Shown here: positions 24,705-38,500 of the stretch, piece after piece
How positions within the stretch are numbered: position 1 is the first letter of the stretch
Layout: each line of letters begins with the position of its first letter
Assembly (NCBI GenBank): GCA_028023455.1
Contig: JAQFVV010006197.1
Location: forward strand, 13,947,254 to 14,011,253
Origin: Epiperipatus broadwayi
Taxonomy: Eukaryota > Onychophora > Udeonychophora > Euonychophora > Peripatidae
DNA: 64,000 nucleotides
Direction: 5' to 3'
Notes under the pieces: generated by a model
What the model saw: the letters and a program-made list of their open reading frames with translations, nothing else
What the model was told of the DNA's origin: nothing
Database searches by the model: none
Program-made: the position numbers and the translations under genes

Positions 24705-26230
24705 ATGAAATTGGTAGAAGATATTTATCAAGAATTATATAGTAATAAAGAACAAGTACCTCCTATATCTGTTACATCATCCGAATTGCCCAGAATTTTA
24801 AATGAAGAAGTGAGACATGCAATTAAGTGTATGAAGAAAGGAAAGGCTCCAGGAAATGATGGAATTATAATTGATATATTAAAAGAAGCAGGTGAAGAAA
24901 TTGAAACAATTTTAGCAAAGTTATATACCAAATGTCTAAATGATAAAGATGTACCGGAAGATTGGAAGAATGCAGTAATAATATTAATATTTAAAAAAGG
25001 TGATAAAGAAGATATTAGAAATTACAGACCTATCAGCCTTTTATCAGTTTTATATAAAATTTTTACCAAGATAATTACAACTCGTCTACAGAGAACTTTG
25101 GATTTCCACCAACCAAGAGAACAAGCTGGATTTAAAAGTGGTTTTAGTACAATAGATCATATCCAGGTATTGAGAGAAGTCATAGAAAGGTCAAATGAAT
25201 ATGAGTTGTCATTATGTTTTGGATTTGTAGATTATGAAAAGGCATTCGATTCTATACACATTTCTTCAGTGATTAAAGCATTGGATCATCAAGGTATAGA
25301 TCCAGGATATTGTCATATTTTAAAGAATATTTATAAAAATGAATAGCAACAATTAGATTACATAATGATACGGAAAAATCAAGAGAAAGGTGTAAGACAA
25401 GGTGACTCCATATCTCCAAAACCTTTACGCAGTGCGCAAGAAGTATTTTGTGGATTAAAAGGGAAACTAAAGGAGTGAAAGTAAAGGAGGTTTTAAGTCT
25501 TTAGATTTGCAGTGTGTAGTTGTTTTTGCAAATAATGCTTCAGAGCGCAGGAAAGTTGCAGAGTTAGCAGATGAAAGTAGAAAAGTAGGACCAAAGATAA
25601 ATGTTAAAAGACTAAAGTAATGTTTAATCGTTTGCTCAAAATATAAAATAGTGTATGAATGGAAGAGTTCAGTTACAAATACCTTGGTCAGTTATTAATA
25701 CAGATGGAAACAATGGAGGAAATTAATCAGATTAACTGGTTGGAGTGCTTTTGGTAGAAATAACTGATACTAAAAGGAAATATGCCTATGTGTTTGAAAA
25801 GGTGGTTTTAACAAATGTGTTTTACCAGTCTCTTATGGATCTGAGACTTGGACATAATAGAAGAGCAATACAGAGCTCAGACCATCAAAGGAGTATGGAG
25901 AGATGTATGTTGGGAGTAACAAGAAGAGATCGAAAACGCAATGTATGGGTAAGACAACAAACAGGTGTTACTGACCTTATTGAAAAAATTAAAAGATTGA
26001 AATGGAATTGGGCTGGACATATTGCTAGAAGAGATGATAATAGATGGACAATTGGAATTTTAAACTGGATTCCAAGAGATTGTAAAAGACCCAGAAAGAG
26101 ACGACATGTGAGATGGATGGATGAAATAAGAAAATATGCAGGGGTGTTGTGGAGACGAGAAGCTAAAGATCGGAGAAGATGGATTAAACTTGGAGAGACC
26201 TTCATCCTGCAGTGGATTGATAATGGTTGA
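24705..26230 (+). pseudogene. RTE copy B reverse transcriptase and C-terminal domain
   Basis: An open stretch at 24705-25346 carries RT fingers and palm: GKAPGNDGI (about residues 46-54), NYRPISLLSVLYKI (about 107-120), REQAGFKSGFSTIDHI (about 137-152) and FVDYEKAFDS (motif A). After a frameshift near 25340 GVRQGDSISPK follows (25385-25425). The FADD catalytic box, still readable in copy C, is destroyed by a four-base loss at about 25510 (ttgcagtgtgtag). The C-terminal domain is again open at 25745-26230, with RRDDNRW and ILQWIDNG at the end. No functional RT could be made from this copy. Confidence 0.92.
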
Positions 26231-26245
26231 TGATATATATATATT

Positions 26246-27952
<1,707 letters not shown>

Positions 27953-28397
27953 TGTTTCAACAATAATCTTTATTAATCCTTTGGGTTACATAGCATTGCA
28001 TAACATTGATTGTAAGGGTTACAAGTGCAATCATGTTGTACAGGTTTTTATATGAATTTAATTTAAGGGTTACAATAATCAAGTTTCAAGGTGTATCTGG
28101 TGTCATATTAAAACTTATTTACAGTCACTAAATTAATCTTGATTATTATTACTCTTGTTGTTGTTGATAGCAAGTTGATGAATTATGAAAAATTAGCTAA
28201 AGTGAGAAAAACAAAATGTAAATTGGAAATATAAGATCAGAATTATAGATGTGCTGTTAAGAGTAAATCAAAATAGATTATTGTTTGACATTACAAAGAG
28301 AAATTGGATTAGTCATACAGAGAAATTATAAAAGATATTGGAAGAAAAGGCAGAAGAAGAGTTAAGGGATTTTTTTAAGATGGGCAATATCTTCTAT
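27953..28397 (-). other. Possible antisense LINE 3' UTR abutting the (ATT)n tail
   Basis: Read on the minus strand, the sequence ends ggattaataaagattattg, ttgaaacat and then (AAT)n, which looks like the 3' end of another LINE converging on the same microsatellite. No coding part was recognised upstream of it. Tentative. Confidence 0.35.
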
Positions 28398-28434
28398 TAT
28401 CACATGATCACCATTTCTTATGTTTACACAAAGC
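28398..28434 (+). repeat. Fragment of a palindromic MITE outer arm
   Basis: The sequence tatcacatgatcaccatttc, then ttatgtttacacaaagc, matches the outer left arm at 61733-61775 and, inverted, the right end at 31815-31850. Confidence 0.6.
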
Positions 28435-29119
28435 TATTATTTAAAATATATTAAAAATATTTGAAGAATGTAATGTGTTTGGTATATGAAATAGGCTTTT
28501 GGGAAGATAACTAATGTTAGTAATGATGACTTATTGTCATAATATAATAATGGTTTTTGATTTGTTAGATAAATTAAAAAAATAAGTTAATAAAGAACAA
28601 AAATTATATATAACCATTTCTATTTCATCCATGCTATACTGTTATCACTACTGATTTTTTCAAAGAGAGCCAATGCATGTGGTCACATTATCATGTAGGA
28701 TAGTGTGACCATGTAGTCAATAGTCAGTTAGACTGGCTATAGCAAATTTACATGAAAACTTTTGAACTAATTAAGAATTTTTTGCTTTTGCACAAGAGTT
28801 AATATATTACCACTATTTGATGAGATTCTTTCAGTAATATTGATATTGTGAGCACATGATTCATTACCATATGCATGAATGTTGATCTGCTGAACAGCAT
28901 GGTTTACTATATAAGAAAAATACAGTAAAGTTTCAAGCTTTTTATTAATCTATCATTATCGTAATTAGAAGTTACTCATAAAAAATATGATCATTCTATC
29001 TCCATTAGGAAAAAAGAAAACAGAGACTAAGAAAGATTAAAATGTTAAAATCAAGTTTAGCAACAACCATGAAAATAAATCCATGAAACACAAATATCAT
29101 ATGCCAGTTCTTTTGGTAT
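28435..29119. other. AT-rich DNA, nothing firm
   Basis: A short imperfect hairpin (atgtggtcacattatc ... gatagtgtgaccatgt) lies at 28677-28714. No gene was recognised. Confidence 0.4.
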
Positions 29120-30110
29120 ACTTATTTAACCATCTTACAATGTTGGCAGTGGATTATATTTTTTGAAAGATTTCCAACATTTTGCTTAATTGTAATTTCC
29201 CATTGGAATCTATCCTGATATATTTTTTTGCAATAAATACTGCATATTTTTAGAATATCTTTGAGATAATCTTGATAATGTAAATGAAGTTTGTATTTTT
29301 CAACCATGATCATTTTTTATTTTTAGAAGTCTGTTGCTGTTTATTCAATTCATTTGCCAATTCTAATAAAAATATATATTTACAATAGTAAATTCAATAT
29401 CATTACATGCAGAAAGTTGATGCAAATACTAGTAGGTATTTTCTTCTTGCCAATATATTTTTGGAATCTTATTAAGCACTCTTAAATGATTTTTAAAAAA
29501 AACTTTTATGCTACAATTGTAGAAGGTCTATGTTCCAATTGTATGCAATAAATTGAGCAAAATAATGGTTTTATATACTATAAATTTAATTGAAGTAGTC
29601 TGTGACTAAATAATCTACCTTTTGACTTGTTCAATGCAACAGAAACACCTTGCAGATTGGATTCACAATATTACATTTATCTATAGGTTTTGGCAAGCCA
29701 AAGTCTAGGGTTTTCAAATCTAGGAACTTTATGACTAAGATATATAATATTTTTATTCCACTGACCTTTCTTACATATGCTGCCATAATGTACTTTGGTC
29801 TCTAAACAACATTTCTGTAAGTTTTGGGCAATATGTTTTAGAATAACGCTGTCTTAAGATAATAATTCAATCCTAGTATTTATTTTATTCTTGGAGGAAA
29901 GCAGTGCAACAGACAAGTTGAAAATGCAATTGCACAAATACCTGCACAGAACCTTGTTTTCATCATTAGTCAGAAAAATATGCTTATTTGTAGTATCTTT
30001 GTCAGTGATAGGATAAAACATACTCATTTTGTAAACTATTTTTGGTTGCAGATATGATTCAGATTTTGTAATATAATTGCTAGAAATGATGCTAGAAATG
30101 AACAATTCTT
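29120..30110 (-). pseudogene. Hidden antisense LINE relic (RT C-terminal half)
   Basis: No long frame exists, but minus-strand translation across frames gives a coherent LINE C-terminus. In order from 30110 downwards: an ETKVHYG segment (KTEVM-like) near 29790; a poorly preserved stretch; IKFIVYKTIILLNLL (VYRAVVLPTLL-like) near 29590; IGT-TFYNCSIKVFFKNHLRV (ETWT..RRHIKKLE.FH-like); and NKIPKIYWQEEN (ILGIRWQDR-like) near 29450. Then come the 29122-29313 stretch and a WEI-like end. It differs from the RTE family here and from the Jockey/CR1 copy. Heavy mutation makes the clade uncertain. Confidence 0.55.
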
Positions 30111-31534
30111 TGAGAAAAATTACTCAAATATTATTTTTTTTTAAATTAATTTTTTTCTTCAGTGAAGTGAGTCCCATTTTGTGAGACTTTTCTTCATGTT
30201 TCCTTTCTAGAAATTATTGAAAATTAAGTAGTTTTTTTATTTTCAATTTATAGTCAGAGCATGTATAAAAAATTCGAAAGCAGTGCTTGAATTTGTAAGA
30301 GAAAGAGTTTTGAAATGGGTATGTTAAAGAAGTTAGAACTAGTCAGTGTTGTTTTTTATTAGCTATTGATAGGAGTAACAAGCGTTAACAATGGAATAGA
30401 TATATTGATGCTAGCATAAGAAAATCAGTTTGGTGAAGCCTGGTCCAGATTTATGCATCAACTAAATAAACTGTAGCTTAAAAATGCCAGAAACTCAATG
30501 TTTTGTTTTTAGATATTGATGAAAATATAAAATATTTTTATTTATAGAAATTTATTTCATATGTTTATTTTAAATGCCTAAATTACAATGTCACAAAAAC
30601 AGCTATTTCAAATACTACTATTTTTATCAATGGCATTGTTAGACTAACATGATAGTGTTTTGAGTGTTTGTTAATCGTTGCGTTTCTAGGAACCAGCTAA
30701 TTTTATTTACATTATCCATATATGTTACTTGGCGCTGGGAAGAACCTGTTTTTTTTCTAGATTAGGATTTCACCAAATTCGACCCTGTGATGCATTTCAA
30801 TATTCAACCAAGTCGATAATCATCTAAGTTAAAAGTTGCAAAGCCCCCCCCGGTCATTATTTGTACACTGTAAAATTAAAATTAAGAACATTAATCTATG
30901 TGTATATATATTTAAAAAATTCTTCTTATCAAGGAAAAGTTTTTACTTTGAAATTATCAAGGCGTTAGTAATATGAAAGGCATTATTTTTAAAATTCTAA
31001 TGAAATTTTAAGAGAATAATTATACTTTTTTTTTTTTTAATACACAAAAAAATTAATTTTTATTTTTGATTTTGATTAGAAATATTGTCTTTCAGTAATT
31101 TTAGAGAAACAAAGAAGTAAAAAAACAAAAAGAGATTCGAGTGGGGAGTTGTTTTTAAATTATAAAATTATATAATAGGGGGAAATAATTTCTCACAAAA
31201 CCGAATTATTTTTTTTTTAATGTTTAAAACATGTATTTTTAATGACATGAATTTTAATTGTTTTTTTTTTTTTTAAATATAAAATTTTAGTACTTCTTAT
31301 AAATGAATCCATCTACAGTTACTTAATTTCTAATTAGCTTTTTTATTCTCTATTTTTTAATTTTCAAAATGTTTTTATTTGGAGGTGGGGGATGAAAAGA
31401 AAAGTATTAATTTTGCTTTTTGAATTTTTGACCTTTCTTTTGTTTAAAATTAATTCTAAATTGTTGAAATCTATTTTTTTTAATATAATAATGCAAACAT
31501 TAGTGTAGAAAAAAAGATAGTGTCTTATTTGTAA
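30111..31534. other. AT-rich DNA, nothing recognised
   Basis: A C run at 30845-30851 and several T runs are present. No coding or repeat signal could be supported. Confidence 0.5.
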
Positions 31535-31855
31535 CAATTCTCTCCATACAGTAGTGCCACACAGTGCAAGTCATAGTAATCAATGGATGCTAGAAGGTTA
31601 TATCAAAATCCCCATCTAATGCTTACTCATCCAATATCCCAGACTAGTTTCTAACTTGTAGCTTTTATGTGTGAGGAGCCTTGGATCTGAGAGCATTATA
31701 CCAGTAGATTGGGTTTTGATGCACAACCCTTTTAGCACCCATTTATTATTATGGTTTGCACTGGGTGGCACTACTGTATTAAGAGAATTGCTACTGTTTA
31801 CCAGATTGTATAAGCATAAGAAAGGGTGGTCATGTGATGTTTTAGTGGTTTAATA
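31535..31855. repeat. Palindromic MITE, copy 1
   Basis: Terminal inverted repeats: caattctctccatacagtag at 31535 and ctactgtattaagagaattg ending at 31790. They continue inward with gtgccac/gtggcac, gcaagtc.../...ttgcact and tggatgctag/tagcacccat. Inner sequence (tactcatccaatatcccaga; ccttggatctgagag) recurs at 61793-62600. To the right, cataagaaagggtggtcatg (31818-31837) belongs to an outer arm seen in full in the 61.7 kb copy. It has no coding content and was presumably moved by a DNA transposase in trans. Confidence 0.85.
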
Positions 31856-33147
31856 ATATTTGTTTGAAAAACCATGTCACATTTGAACATTAAAGTGACA
31901 AATGAAGTTCAATATTACCCATTTTGATTCAATTAAGACCTGTTTTTTCATCTGATTAATTCAGATTATCTCAGTATCTTTATTCTTTAGTTAAGAATAG
32001 CTAACTACCCATTTACTAACCATTATTAGATAGCTATCTTTATTAGTTGAAGCATCATGTATCTGAAAGAAAAAATACTAAGCCTGATTGTGATTTTAAA
32101 ATTTTTTTCCAGGTTTTTCTGGTCTGATTTAAACTCATATCATGGTAATGATAAAAAAATATAGTCTAAAGGGTATCTTTGAAGATATCTTTGTAGATAC
32201 TTTCTTCTTATTTTGTATATTATGGTCGACTGATTTAATATATTATGACTATTGGCTTAGCATTCTCATTATAGTGACTCAGTAATAGCTCCAGTCCATT
32301 AATAATATCCAGAATTAGAGTTTTTTTTCCATTTTATTATAAATGTTTATGGTTTTGAGATTGAAACAATTTAGAATATATTTCACATATCTAAATTATG
32401 ATCAGCCTAATTTTTAATTAACATTGCAAATGATAATTCTATTTATAATGAACATTTTTTTGTTTCCTTTTTCTGTGACAAAAATTGGGCAAAAATCTTT
32501 TTCTTATTAGATAAACTATTCGTTTCACCAATCCAACTGCTACATTTATTATTCATCTATAGTAACTCTTATGAAAAGAATAAAAAATATGTTTTTGATT
32601 AAAAGTCTTATGACATAAGGGACTATAGAATAATCTGGTTTGAGAACCAAAACTGATAGAACTGGACTGCAATCCATGGATTTTGAGTTCCAACATTTGT
32701 CACTATACCTCTACATAAACCAAGCAGGGATGGGATTTATTATTTTGGATTTACAATGTTACTATAAATTGTTTTAATGGCAAACAATGATAAATATTAT
32801 TGGTCATAATTGAATGACAGTACTTAAATAATGTTATTGTTATTATCTAATTCTCTGGCCCTGTCTTTAGGCAAATAGATGTACATGCATAAAATTTTAT
32901 ATCAGAAGATTAATTTTAATTAATACATCTATCTATTGTAAATATACATACTATGCTAACACTAAGTGGTTTAAATTTTTTTTACCGGTATTGTTCATCA
33001 AATTAATTTTTAAATATAACATTTAAATTTTTGAAAGTTTACAAATATATATAGAATTAGTGTTTTCCTGAAGGTTTGTGATGATGGTATTTTAGTTGTA
33101 TTTATATATTGTACTATTTCCATCATCTAATATTAAGTATAGAATGT
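31856..33147. other. AT-rich DNA; one weak tRNA-like patch
   Basis: At 32660-32705 tggactgcaatcca could form an anticodon arm and is followed by a B-box-like ttttgagttccaac. It could be a decayed SINE head, but no tail or target-site duplication was seen. Nothing else was recognised. Confidence 0.35.
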
Positions 33148-33402
33148 CTTTAGAAAAATTTAACTTTATTTAAATTTTCCAATTACATTCAACAGTTAGT
33201 AATAACACACAGGTTAGTAGTATATGCATAATATTTTGACAGGTATTATTCTCCTTTCTTCTTCAGGTGTTGCTGATTTGTCCAGTGACAGTACTAGCAA
33301 GGGAATCGAACCTGGTCTCTTAGATCCTTGAATATTGAATTTTAAGTTAATGTTCTAACCAACTAAACCATCCTGCCAAATGGAACAGTCAGTAATAGTT
33401 AT
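33148..33402 (-). repeat. tRNA-like/hammerhead-like repeat, copy 3 (best tRNA head)
   Basis: The minus strand has a clear tRNA-like head: gcaggatggtttagttgg, then ttagaaca (A-box), and caggttcgattcccttg (B-box). The body then reads ctagtactgtcactgg, cacctgaagaagaaaggag, aataatacctgtcaaaatat and cctgtgtgttattactaac. The ctgaagaag...gtcaaaatatt segment (33230-33269) resembles a decayed hammerhead core. The homologous copies at 12315-12533 and 13697-13940 share leader, head and body. No clear poly-A tail was found. Confidence 0.8.
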
Positions 33403-35545
33403 TATTTCTATACTTACCTTCCTTTTTTTTAAAAAAAAGAAATGAATTTGATATTTCATTATTTTCGAAAACATTTTGAAATATGCACCTCTCCCCAATT
33501 AATATATATATTTTAGAAATTTAAGTATGAGAAATTTTAGCCCTTTTAAAATTATTTAACTATAATTACTGACTTTTATTAATCTTTTATTTTCATTTTT
33601 TGTTGTTTAAAGATATTTTAAAGTTAATTAAGAAATGGAAAATAAATAATAATAATCAAATTCAAAAGATATTATAATTTATATGTATTCTAATTAATAT
33701 GACTGCTTTTATTGGAAGAATATGATTGAGAAAAGCTAAGACAACTTTGTGTGATATATATGAAGGTATTTTTTTGTTTTAGTTTAATGTTGTTATTGCT
33801 AAATTCATTTTTAATTTGTTATTAATCTTTTTCTTTTCTGGAGTTAGAATGACAATACTTATTAATGAGGAATTATCAATGAATGATAAAGTGGAAAACA
33901 AGCAAATACTATTTTTATAAATATTGTTTGCTTAGTTTAGTTGCTCAAGTTGAACTTTATTAAGGAAATGTGATTTAGTTTTCAAAAGTAATTACTTGTT
34001 GTTGTTTTTTTTTTGAGATGCAAATGTATTCTATCTTTTTTTTTCAACTCTTCTTGCACCCATCTAAAAATAGCTTCACATATTTCATCCATTATTGGAT
34101 AATTAACTAACTAGAGTATATGAGAGTGAATTGTTTAAAGACAATATTACTATTACTTAAAGATTCTTTAGTTACTTCAGATTTGAAACTGTTATAAGGA
34201 TGGTAAGCCATAGCACTATGCCACAAAGCCTTTCACTAGGAATATAGTTCAATAATTTATATAAATGACTTTTTTTTAAAGAATATAAATAAGACACACT
34301 TTATTTTCAAACTGTAGTATAGTATATTCAAAATTTAAAAACATATTCATGGAGTTTCATTAAATCATATCCACTTAAGACAAAATATTTCTTCATATTT
34401 GATTTAACACGAATCAATATTGAATGCCCTTAGTACTTTGTATTATCAAAATCAAACCTGTAATACATTATTTTTTTAAATAATCATATTATTATCTTTG
34501 TTCATTAGAACTAACTGGATAATTTAATGCTAAGATCAAGCAAAAATTATTTCAAGATAGGGAGTTAAAAAATTTGTCAAGTTTAAATACAACAATGCTA
34601 AAGATAAACAAAGCAAAGCAAAACTCCATATGTGAGGCTTGCTGGTTTAATGCTAAAGATAGCAACACAAAGAACATAAATATTATAAATAATTAATGAT
34701 ACCAGATTGCACAAGAGATCATCCAGCAATATTTTTTAAACTCAATAAACTGTACTATAGTAAAAACATTTTTTTTTCATTAATTAAAAATTAATGTTAC
34801 TTTTATATTCTATTATAAAGTATATAAATCAATCACAAGAAGAAGATATAACTTCAATAAATATGGAGCAACAAGGGCTCTGAAAGCGTTAAGTCTGCAA
34901 ATTAGAATCTATAAAAAAAGCTTACAAATTATTACATAAAGCAACACATCAGCATATTATTAATTCACAAATGATGGAAGTAGGGTGAATATTTAAAATA
35001 ATTGTCACAAACTATTCATAATTTATTTTTAAAACTAGGATATTATATTTCAGATTTTTACAATGTTCTTAGCCCATTCTAAATAGAACAATTATTTTTG
35101 TTAAAATAAATTGGAAGCAGTTTTAAAACAGAATTTCTCAATAAATTGTTTGTTGGAGACTATCTAAACATTCCAAATTCACATTCAAAAAATGTAGAGA
35201 TCTTAATAAACCCTTGGAGAATATGGTGAATTCTTTTATCCTAAATCTGAAATGTTATTGTTTGCTTACTGTATCTGAAACAATCTATTTATATTATTTC
35301 AAGTCTACCATCTGTTGTCTGCTTGAATAATCAATAGTTTTTATTAAATTCTTATATTAGTGATTTCTTATTCAATTTCCCCAACTGTTATTTGATTTAT
35401 GGCTTTCATCAGTAAGGAATTTTGAAACTTGATTTAATGTGCCTAATCTAGATCCAAAACTTTTTATAGGTGAAGAGATGGCAGACTTGGAATGTGTTGC
35501 TTAGCAATGTTTGCTTTGTTTTTGAATACAAATTTAATGTTTTAT
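33403..35545. other. AT-rich DNA, nothing recognised
   Basis: No support was found for genes or repeat families in this stretch. Confidence 0.5.
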
Positions 35546-35690
35546 TAATAATTGAATGGTTTATTGTTCATGGGTTCATAAAAAAATGTAAGTGCCAGAA
35601 ATATCCTACTTGACTATGATTAATGGATTTTTAAATCCATAATCTGCCACTCCATCACTGCACCAAATGATGCAGAGCTAATATTTTAAC
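35546..35690 (-). repeat. Interspersed repeat shared with 42850-42970, copy 1
   Basis: The sequence ggtttattg, gttcataaaaaaatgt, gtgccagaaat, actatgatta, aatccataatctgccactcc lines up with 42850-42970 in the same order. On the minus strand it reads like a tRNA-derived head (tggagtggcagattatgg...) and ends tatgaacccatgaac, aataaacc. It is a candidate third SINE family; the B-box is degraded in this copy. Confidence 0.5.
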
Positions 35691-35768
35691 AACATAAAAT
35701 AAACAGATAAATTGCTTACTTAAAAACTTTTTTTTATATATTATTATTAAACACAAGGATGCTGTTGC

Positions 35769-35870
35769 TTTTTTTTTTTCATGTGTCAAAGCATCGGCTG
35801 GGAAGCAAACCCGCGAACCCGGGACAACTACTTTTAAGGCAGCTGTGCTGACCACTCGGCCACCAACACT
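35769..35870 (-). mobile_element. Minimal tRNA-SINE, full tRNA part (antisense)
   Basis: On the minus strand: gcaagtgttggtggccgagt, ggtcagcacagctg (A-box and D-arm), the anticodon arm, gttgtcccgggttcgcgggt, ttgcttcccagccgatgctt and tgacacatg, then poly-A. The A-box TGGCCGAGTGGTCAGC is the best preserved of the five copies and closely resembles class II tRNA A-boxes (Leu/Ser). The target-site duplication is not clear in this copy. Confidence 0.88.
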
Positions 35871-38361
35871 TGCTATGTTTTACGTATATAATAAAATCCA
35901 TTATTATGGTAACTCAATCGATTTTTATTTTCTGCATTTAGGATTTCACTGTACATTTAGGTATATACAATACATTACAGAGCAAGTTCTGTTATCTGTC
36001 TTTGCATTATAGTTTAGTATTATAAGAATAAATGTATTAATACCATAAGACAAATGGAGTTATAAGTCACTAAAGTATTATGACCACCATTTCTTGCAAC
36101 CTGTTGAACACAATTTATTTAAGCATTTGTATGTTTTTAACTCCATCCTAAACTTGAATAACCATTCATATCTTTAAGACGTGATCAAGAGAATAACAAT
36201 GGTATTTTTTTTAATAATTAGTAATAAGTTTGTTTTTTTGATACATAGTCATTATATATCGGAATACATTAACTGTTTAATTTTTTCAAAAAAGCTAAGA
36301 AAGTTTAAATAATTTAAATCAATTTAGGATTAAAAGCAACTCAGCTGCTCAAATATCATCTCTTCATGAGTTCATGCTAAGAGGATAAAAAAAAAAAAGA
36401 ACTCTTGCATGATTTATCTTTTTTTTTTTTAAGAAAAAGATATTAACCTTCATAAAAATAAAAGTTTAAGAATTCGTTATAAAAAATTCTCCATTTTCAT
36501 TCCAAACCTGAAAGTCCAAGCAGGAAAATTTGACAGTCTGATTACTGGTTTGAGTCTCCCTTCAATCAGTAATAACCAGCTGTAGATATATATTATTAGT
36601 AGCATTTTAAAATTAAAATTAGTGTTCTATTTGTTAAAAACATGTTTTACTTATAATTAGAATAAAGGACACCAAACTTGGAGGACAATTTCCTTTTTCT
36701 TTCTGTTAATTATTATGGTTTTTAAATTAGATTCTATAATTAAAAATATGTATGTTAAAAATATGGAATTCAATTTAAAATTTGTTTCTAATTTTTTATT
36801 GTTATTCTAGGTTCATCTTAACTAAATGTCTGATTGTATAATATATTTTCTATCTCTTAAAGAAGTGATTCATAAAGCAAACTATAAATAGAATAGACGC
36901 ACTTTGGATCTTCTGATATGCATGATAATTTTATCTAATTTTTTAAAATTTTATTTTAATATTTAAAAAAAAAATTCAATTCAATTTAATAACTTTTAAA
37001 CTAAATAATGTACTGAAGTTGGGAATAATATATATATTTTGCTTTATTATATATATCTACATCAAACATTATTTTTCAAACATTAAAATTTTTATGTTTA
37101 TTTTAATATTTGAATTTCTGAAACTTCATTCTATGCCATAGATAGAATGAATACATTATTATATTTTTTCTTTATTATTTTGATTGTTGCTTTTGAAAAA
37201 AGAGCTCATAATCGAAAATACATTAATGTTATATTTAATGATCTTAATAATTTCTCTACATAAGAATCAGTCATGTTAATTCTGTGCATTTAATGTTAAA
37301 GCAAAAGTATTAAAAAGCACATAATAAATAGAATAAAATCGAATAATACTAATAATTTGTTGCAATTAAGGAAAACATCTCTTCCTTTTAAAATAACAAA
37401 TCTGACTAAAAAAATATAACTTTTCATTAATCTTACAATATTTTGACCATGGATTGTATAATCTTTCAGTTTCTGAATTTTTAAATTGTAATTTTTTTAT
37501 ATTAAAAAGAAATGGTTCAATTTATATTTTGTATTCATCTAAAAAAACAGACATCTATGCATACTAAAGTAGATCTAAAAATACTTGATGAAAATTAATA
37601 TTTTTATTGTAATTAAAATACCGTATGTTTTTAAAAAATATTATTGCATATTAATTATAAAGGTTTGAAATTTGTAAATTTTTCATTTCAGTATTTTTAA
37701 ATTGTAATATTTTTATATTAAAAAGAAACTATGCGATACAATTTTTTGTATATACGTCCAATAATATTAAATTATGCATTCTTTTAATATGATTTTACAT
37801 TCTAATTAATATATATATATTTAAAAAGTATTATGTATTAAATTGATTTAAATAAATTATATTTTTCTGAAATGGATGAATATTATTTCCAAGAGAGGAC
37901 AGAAGATTTGCTATTAATGTATGTAAACACTCGTTGTGTGCTGTAATCTCAAGATTACTTAGTCTTTTATCAGATACTTTACAAGCTCTTTCAGGACTAA
38001 TTAATTTAGAAATAGATATATTATGTCTTTGGAATTAAATGGTTAAGATATTGAACTTGTTTGTTTCCATGTAAATAGATATTTTTTAGTGTCCCATATA
38101 TATATAGAATAGAATAAGATAATTTTTCAGAGATTATATTAGAGAGAAAGAAAGAGGAGTAAGAAATAAATTCAAATGAGTTCAGTATTTAGTTTTAATA
38201 GTTCATTACAGTGTTCACCATGAGTTTATATTTTGATGTTATTGAAAGTTAAAGAAGAATGTCAAAATACAAATAGAGCATATTATGTTCTTATAATAAT
38301 ATGATTCATTCTATTCTATTCAAAGATTTATTACTTGTACATAATGCATCTTAATGATGTA
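35871..38361. other. AT-rich DNA, nothing recognised
   Basis: A B-box-like ggtttgagtctccc at about 36547 has no convincing A-box. Otherwise the stretch is low-complexity AT. Confidence 0.45.
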
Positions 38362-38500
38362 AAAGCTAATCAAAGTGTCAAGCATTGTTAGCCGAGAGGT
38401 CATCGCAGTCGTCTTGCAAGCAAGTAGTTGGTTGCAGACGGTTGTGGGTTCGCTTCCCAGCCGATGCTATGACATATGAAAAAAAAAAGCTAATCAAAGT
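38362..38500 (+). mobile_element. Minimal tRNA-SINE with 15-bp TSD
   Basis: The target-site duplication aaagctaatcaaagt lies at 38362-38376 and 38486-38500. The body of about 109 bp starts gtcaagcattgttagccgag, continues aggtcatcgcagtcg, tcttgcaagca and tgtgggttcgcttcccagcc (B-box), and ends gatgctatgacatatg with an A10 tail. The 5' agcattg and 3' cgatgct ends can pair like a tRNA acceptor stem. Confidence 0.95.

Larger units (their letters stand above)
23015..26245 (+). mobile_element. RTE-type LINE copy B, near full length, nested insertion
   Basis: This is the longest RTE copy in the window. It has a 5' untranslated region of about 450 bp (shared with copy A), an APE-type endonuclease, a reverse transcriptase and the RTE-characteristic C-terminal domain (SMERCMLGVTRRDRKRN, LKWNWAGHIARRDDNRW). 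It ends with a very short 3' end, gataatggttgatgatata, followed by (TA)n. Insertion split a Jockey/CR1-type LINE whose reading thread continues on both sides; the flanking TATATA makes the target-site duplication hard to delimit. One nonsense change and several frameshifts inactivate it. Confidence 0.93.

Noticed and set aside
25885-26205. Antisense 106-codon frame
   Set aside because: It is the shadow of the RTE C-terminal domain on the plus strand.
36540-36562. tRNA B-box (ggtttgagtctccc)
   Set aside because: No A-box at the right distance and no SINE tail or duplication.
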